64,000 nucleotides of DNA from Drosophila pseudoobscura. Taxonomy: Eukaryota > Arthropoda > Insecta > Diptera > Drosophilidae. Below are positions 57,750 to 64,000 of this stretch, in pieces. The stretch is taken from contig NC_046681.1 in the NCBI RefSeq assembly GCF_009870125.1, forward strand, positions 11,359,001 through 11,423,000, written 5' to 3'. Under the pieces are notes generated by a model. It was not told the DNA's origin. It made no database searches and saw nothing but the letters and a program-made list of their open reading frames with translations. The translations under genes and the position numbers were made by a program. The number at the start of each line of letters is the position of its first letter. Position 1 is the stretch's first letter.

Positions 57750-59860
57750 ATACAAATTCGACTTTCTCTCTCTTGATCTGTGCGATTTTTGACAGCTAAC
57801 ACCTGGCTGGAAATGTTAAATGTTTTTAATCATTTCGGATCGGACATGAACAAGTACTTAATCGCTTTAATGAGCAGGCAGCCCATGAGATTTGCCGGGA
57901 AGTGCTTAAGCCCGCAAAAGCCCGCAATTAAATGTCGTTTCTTATCAAAGACATTTCGTTTCGTTTCGATTCGATTCGGGGTTTCTATTTCGAGTGTAAT
58001 CGCGATTACGACATTCATCGGACATGCAACTGACTAATCATTTTTCAAAATCCATTCCGATTACGCACATCGTCATCAGCGTCTAATCCACAAACATTTC
58101 CAGCTCACTGAACTGGAGACTTGGAGGAGGAGGAGGAGGAGGCTGGCTGTTGGGATGAGATGGTGGATTGGCGTTCCATTCGGCTTCAAAGGAGTGTGCG
58201 ACATCTTTGACGGCAACGGATTTGCCTGTGCTGTGCTCTGCCACACCCCGTTCCCCCGTGAATGCGAGGGCAGCGCGACAGGGGCCATGTGTTTGTCGGC
58301 CGCGACTATAATCTGACATTTAATTAATAATAAAGTCGACAGCTTGTTTTGAGTGACTGTGACAGTTTTAATTGAGATTTGTATTCGTGTATGCCCTGCA
58401 CATCGCCGACTGATTGGGGCTTATGGATTTCAGCATGTCTCAGGGATCTTTCAGGCTCTGTCTGTCTGTCATTTATCGAAGCTACTGTTTAAATGGGGAT
58501 GGTTGTTCTTTTGATGTTCTTTTTGAAAAAGATTTAAGCTGAAAACTGAAGAGAATAAAGTTAATTTCATGGAAAAGAAAAGATAATTCAAATGAGAGAA
58601 CCTTTTTTCGAATATATCTCTTAAGAAACTTCTATCAAATGAACTAGTAACCAGTCGTAGGTCTTGAACTAGTTCATTCATCGAATGTTAAAAAGCGTCC
58701 AAGAACGAACTAGTTTCTAGAACTAAATATTCTGTATAATTTAAAACAGATTTTTGGTAAAGAACTAAAAAATATGTATATTTAGCTGGCTTTCAATGAA
58801 ACCTAGTTTCTGAATTGAACTAGTTCGATAGTTCTCCCTCATAAAATATCATTTAATTCAAATAAAATAATAAAATAATTCATTTTCCAATAGGTTCATG
58901 GCCTAAAAATGATCTCACACCCACTCGTATCTTCATTTCTCAACCACTTGATCGCTGGGACAGCGATAAATGACCATCGCTATCCCACCTTTGATCTTCA
59001 AGTGCTCGACGATGTCACAGAGGCAGGGGCAGGGGCATTGGCAGGGATATCCGAAGCAAATTTCGAGAGAGAGCCAGGCAGGCACCCACCAACGTCAACG
59101 ACATGCCACTCAAAAAAGTCAAACCACTTAAGTGCCCAACCGACAAAAATAAACCGAAACGAAATGAGCTTTTCGGCTTTTGTGTGGGGTACTCAACGGA
59201 GAGCCCGATTGAGAGGCGATTAGCGCACAACACACAGAAGTGGCATGTCTGGATGATCATCTGGCTGGGGGTCTGATTGCCGGCAATCAAGTGTTTGTCC
59301 AAAGCCCCGACAGGAGGGGACAGGTGCCTCGATGCGATAGACACGCGTAAAAACGCTCTCCAAATGGCATTTCAATTGAGTCATTAAGCTGAGCTCCAGG
59401 CAGGCCCCTCCACCCGATCCGATCCGCTGATCCGCTGATCCGCGCAGAATGGCCCAATGCTTGCGCGATAATTGAGTTTTATGATTGACACGACAACTTT
59501 GCTTTTTAAATTGACATAAATTTCAATATGTCGCATACAAAAGGGAGAGGGAAAATAACGCGCGAGTTAAACGAACCGAACGCGATCTGTCTGTCGTCTC
59601 GTTTGTCCCTATCTCTATCTGTATCTCTCTGTCTCTCCATCTGCTGTCCCTGCGATAAATTGTGCAATAAATTTCAATTACAGTTATTTTGCCGGCAAAA
59701 CTCACATAGAATCCGCCACATACTCGTACAAGCCCCAGCCCCAGCCCCCAAGTCCACATAAACTATTTAAGTGAACAAAAAAAAAAAAAGAGTAAAGACC
59801 ATGAAAGGAAGGCTCTCGTTTTAGGGTTCGAAGTTGTAGATACCCTTGTGGAACTCATAT
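57750..59860. other. Gene-poor stretch
   Basis: No gene supported. It contains (GGA)n near 58124-58141, a cluster of GAACTAGT words at 58639-58826, GGGGCA repeats near 59024-59040 and TCCGCTGA repeats near 59420-59440. Confidence 0.5.
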
Positions 59861-59864
59861 CGGC

Positions 59865-60157
59865 GCGAGCGATAGTAGCGAGCGATAGAAGCGAGTGAGC
59901 CGGGGGTTGGCGAGCGATAGAAGCGAGTGAGCCGGGGGTGGGTGAGCGATAGAAGCGAGTGAGCCGGGTGTTGGCGAGCGATAGAAGCGAGTGAGCCGGG
60001 GGTTGGCGAGCGATAGAAGCGAGTCTGCCGGGGGTTGGCGAGCGATAGAAGCGAGTGAGCCGGGGTTTGGCGAGCGAGAGAAGCGAGTGAGCCGGGGGTT
60101 GGCGAGCGATAGTAGCGAGTGAGCCGGGGGTTGGCGAGCGATAGAAGCGAGTGAGCC
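59865..60157 (+). repeat. 32-bp minisatellite, about 9 units
   Basis: The unit is GCGAGCGATAGAAGCGAGTG plus AGCCGGGGGTTG, with few variants (GGTGG, GTCTGCC, GAGAGAAG, TAGTAGCG). It is GC-rich within AT-rich flanks. Single units of the same sequence occur at 26629-26660 and 55642-55672 in the opposite orientation, so the family is dispersed and was amplified locally here. Confidence 0.9.
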
Positions 60158-60900
60158 TAAAGGTTCCGCTTTAGGAGATATTATGGGTTTGTTGAGAGTA
60201 TCTTTCGGTTGACAGCTTCCCGCATTTCTGATGCCATTTTCCCTTCATTCGGGCAACCCATAATACCCTCCATATAGGGTACTCCAAACAACAAAAATGA
60301 ATGTTGGAAAAAAAGAGCGAAACAAGAAATATGCGACACACACAAATTGTGATAAATTTTATGTTAAAGTGCATGAAATTATATGGCGACACATTTGGGC
60401 ACTCATAAATTTTATTTAAACAATTTACAATTGTCATTCGAGAATTGCTTGTCGCAATTGTTGCTGTGTTGCCCCGTTGCCCCCTTGCCCCGCTGCCCCT
60501 CTGCCCCATTCCCATTGCTGTTTGCCCGCCGCCACTGCCGCTGCTGTGGCAGTCACGGAATGGACTGGACTCTGACTATGAATAGTGGTTATTGGTGTGG
60601 CTCTGGCTCTCTCTCTGGCCTGCACATTATTTATGTTTTATTGTCAGATGGAGGTTATTATATGGCCATATTGAAGCACGTTAGCACTATAAATATAAAA
60701 CCCAATGATATGGAAGCTTGAACTGAATGGCAAAAAAAAGGTGATGTGATATTTGTGATTGCAAATTGAAGGTTGGTTTGGGGGGTAGCACATGCAGATG
60801 CAGATGCAGAGATGCTGTCATTTAAGGAGGGGTTACAGGTGTGGATAGAATTTTCTGGATTATTTAGAGAGGGATTTGTGAAGGTTTTATTCGACTTTTG
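60158..60900. other. Non-coding stretch
   Basis: No gene supported. It holds CCCC/TGCC-rich tracts at 60473-60520 and GGCTCT repeats near 60600-60620. Confidence 0.5.
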
Positions 60901-60902
60901 CT

Positions 60903-61190
60903 GAAGTTTTCCAAGAAGTTACGGTCTACAGACCGAGGGGTGCTGCTGCATGACGCGGGATAAACTTTTATATAATTTTTTATTTCGTTTGAAATTTTTT
61001 TAAAGACCTTTCAACGACTTCTGGAAGCATTTTTCTGCCATTGAAAAAGATGGTTCCCAGCAGTTACGCACCACAGACCGAGGGGTGCTGCTGCATGACG
61101 CGGAATACAATATGATATGATTTTTTTTTTTCATTTTACAATTTTTGTGAAGATCTTTCAACGATTTATAGTAGCATATTTCTGCCATTG
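60903..61190 (+). repeat. Tandem duplication of ~143 bp
   Basis: Two head-to-tail copies. Each holds 'AGTTACG', then 'CAGACCGAGGGGTGCTGCTG' with CATGACGCG, an AT-rich middle, then 'CTTTCAACGA', 'TTTCTGCCATTGAAA'. The first copy runs about 60903-61046 and the second 61047-61190. The GC-rich core is perfectly kept while the AT-rich part has diverged. A third core lies at 24160. Confidence 0.75.
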
Positions 61191-61199
61191 AAATATTCT

Positions 61200-64000
61200 C
61201 TAAATGAATTCCAAACTTTATTTAATTTTACTTTTAAGTAAAAAAAAAAAAACTAGTTATTTGTGAATCCAATTCCATGCCGATTCCTATAAATAATTTG
61301 AATAATTGATACGGCAAACGAATGAAAACCAAAAACCAAAACCAGAAATTGATTTGATGTAAAATACAAAAATATATTTACCAAAAATACAGAATTTCCC
61401 CGCAGTCAAACAAAATACCTTTTTGCAGTCAGGTGAGGAGTGGGGAGCGGGGAGCCGGTGTAGAGGGGGATTGTGTACAGAAAAACCTTTCAAATTTTGC
61501 AACGCAATATGTCAATTACTTTCAACAAGGCTGCCAACTGTGTCCATAGCAGACACACACACACACACACAGCACACACACACACACAAGAGTCGGTCTG
61601 TCGGTCTCTGACACAGAGCAAAATGAATGAAAAATGAATTTAATTGCCCTATGTTGGGTGTCAACATTTTTTGAAATGGGTTCGCATTTGTTGTATCTCG
61701 CCGACAGAAAAAGCACAATCCCCTCTGGATTGGGATTCGAAGTCGGGGTGGGGGTGGGGCCAGGCACGTTGGCAGCCGCTTTTATGACAGTAACAGCAGT
61801 AAAAACTCTGACCTCTGACCAGACCCCCATCCAGCATTTGACCCACATCATTGGACGGACCGAACCGGACCGGACGCTCTCCATGTGCCACAAATCGAAC
61901 GAAACGTAACGTATTTTCATATGGAATGCTTAAAACACATTCTTCTTTGTACGAATCGGTCAAACATTCTGCCGCATCGTCTGGCTGTGGCTCTGGATTC
62001 CAATTGCGGGCCAAACGACTCGGAGTCGTCCCCCATCCGCTGTCCGTTGCAGGCGCAACCGCAAAGAGCAACATAATGAAAAGTGTTTGGTCATTTATTG
62101 TTTAAATGTCTGACAGCATGTTGACAGCCAAATGCCAAAGTAAGTTGTCAGTGGCACTGCTCCACAGTGGAGCAGCAGGCGATATTCCATTCCAGACCAC
62201 GAGATGGGGCCATGTCTGGCAATGTCAGTTGGACTGGCAGCAGCCAGAAGGAGCGGAGAGAGAACTTTGAGTGGGTCTACTACGTCAACCCATTCCACCA
62301 TCTCTTCCCCCCAACTTCTGATTGCAGAAAACTTTCGCAGCGAACGAGCGGGATTTTCGCCTTCATCTTCATCTCGGGGGCCCAGTGCAAAGTGCAGGCG
62401 ACATTTGCTTTGATGTTTCTCATTTGATTGACTTGCGGGTCGGCGTCTGCCTTTTCCACTCTGCCCCACTCTGCGGTGGAGTTTTGAAATGTGAAATGAA
62501 CGACGGGCCCCGGCGAAGGGTTAATTAAGTTGGCAAATCAAATGCATATTACGAATGCCAGCGAATGGAAAATCATTGGCTCTGAGTGCAGTTAACATTA
62601 TATTTGCGGGCTTATAAAAAAAAGGGTGGAAGATACCCTGGGATACCAGAGAGTTGAGATATCAGATAGATATTTGTCCATATTTAATAGGTAATTTGTT
62701 GACCTGTGCATTCTATTTTTTAACAACAAATTAAAGGGCTAAGGAATGGACAATGGGTATTCCTACAATTGCTTAAAACCAATCGAATATCGTGTGTACC
62801 TATACTATATAAGATCGTATATAAGATTAATCGTGAATCGACTAATCGACACAAAAGTGGACATTTTCCCGTTGTATCTCTCAAGTTTTTATCTTGAGGA
62901 ACTAAAAGAGAATTAAGGATAAGCGTAATATTCAATATTCAATAGACGAAGTCGTTGTCTGACATATTCTCTGTGGGTGTCTTGTCTCTTTCCAATTGTC
63001 TTTTGTTGATTTCGATCACATCTTGCCTCTAATGATTGATATTCCCACAATTGCGACATGCTCACACGCACATTTTCATTATTCGTTCGCCTATTGTTTC
63101 ATTTTATATCTCTTTCAGTTTGGATACCATTATCTTTGTTCAGAATTTCATCTATTTCTAGATCCTTTAATGACTTGTGTTAATTTCAAGAATTTAGAAC
63201 TGTTAAATGTATAATTTATTTGTGCCTTTTAAGAACTCCCCGAATGGAAAACATTTGGCTTATTGTCTCACTCACCGCATCCATAAATACATCGGTAAGT
63301 AAACCCAAAACCATATCCCATGGCCATCGATTTATCGCCCTTGTGGCACTGTCAGTGTCAGGCCGCGTTCCCGGGCATTAAGTGCGTTCCGAGGCCCATT
63401 AATGGACTCTAAACACGTTGTTGGAATTCTTTTGCCTCGAGACGGAAAACATCCGTACAAATTGCTTAACACACATTAATGGGAGCATTTCGGAATGGCT
63501 TTCTCTTTTCGGAAGATCCCTATACCATATCCAGACACCTACACGGGGACAGTGCACGTCTCCTGGAGTCTCAAACGCCCACGACCCGACTCTGGGGTCC
63601 TCTCAGGGCTCACCCTCGCTGTCTCTCTGTGTTCCCGAGGCTCGTCGTTGGCCATAAATTCTGTTTTATTTATGAGCATTTAATTTTTGTAACATTAATT
63701 TAAACATAACTGCCAAAACATAAATTAGCTTCCGTTTCAACTAATTATGCCACTCCGCTCCGGCTCCGACTCCGGCTCCGGCTCCCTACCTTCCCCGCTA
63801 CCCCCTCCCCGCTCCCTTCGCTTGGGTTTTCGTGGCAATCGCTCAAGCATGAAAATTGTTGACTGCACAAAAGGCAACATCACACAGACACATCCACCAC
63901 AGCCCCTCCCCGCCCGCCCCCATGCCCACAGGCATGGCCCAAAAACCGCATAAATTTAAATGTACATATATCCCCCTCTCTCTCTCTCTCCTTCTCTTTC
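61200..64000. other. Gene-poor stretch to the window end
   Basis: No gene firmly supported. It contains (CA)n at 61554-61590, GGGGT repeats near 61745-61758, CCGGCT repeats near 63755-63785 and (CT)n at 63973-63990. A possible first exon at 63244-63294 is discussed under findings. Confidence 0.5.

Noticed and set aside
59865-60157. CRISPR-like regular repeats
   Set aside because: Units are contiguous with no unique spacers, and the DNA is insect nuclear; it is a minisatellite.

Overview
The window is insect nuclear DNA, almost certainly Drosophila. The genes have short introns (55-118 bp) with GT-AG ends and Drosophila-type start contexts (CAAAATG). Long gene-poor stretches are packed with microsatellites, and two INE-1/DINE-1 elements and a LOA/jockey-type retrotransposon remnant are present. 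The obscura group is a guess from overall style and is not proven. No tRNA, rRNA, CRISPR array or bacterial-type operon was seen. Every gene I could support lies on the minus strand.

2.4-20.8 kb: a tandem array of four Toll-type receptors (called A, B, C, D from left to right). Each has a small first exon (signal peptide plus a Cys-bearing N-terminal domain), a short intron, and one long exon carrying three LRR cassettes, a transmembrane segment and a TIR domain. A, C and D are open from end to end (1017, 1005 and 999 aa). B is broken by a 100-bp deletion between GCAA direct repeats. The TIR-coding part is identical in all four over 451 bp, silent sites included. The ectodomains are diverged and mosaic, as expected from repeated gene conversion. 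All four 5' flanks keep a paired GATA site. The junction between A and B is filled with transposon debris, and a ~350-bp repeat lies 3' of both B and C.

20.8-27.7 kb: non-coding, with microsatellites and an ~85-bp decayed piece of the nucleoporin gene Aladin. 27.8-34.4 kb: a gene cluster holding Aladin (WD-repeat nucleoporin), a 33-aa small ORF whose stop codon overlaps its AATAAA, a small secreted-peptide gene with TATA/Inr, intron and AATAAA but a 1-nt frameshift, and an M17 leucyl aminopeptidase of the sperm-Lap type that has lost most catalytic and metal-binding residues. Just upstream of the last lies an unrecognised coding-like segment with an internal stop.

35-64 kb: gene-poor DNA with AT-rich islands, an 18-bp and a 32-bp minisatellite, a DINE-1 with (GTCY)n microsatellite, a ~143-bp tandem duplication, and one probable 80-aa secreted-peptide gene at 57.5-57.7 kb. 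This stretch could be intergenic or a long intron of a gene whose exons lie outside.

Functionally the Toll array stands out: a constant signalling cassette is coupled to variable extracellular parts in neighbouring copies. Nothing in the sequence links it to the Aladin/sperm-Lap cluster other than position.
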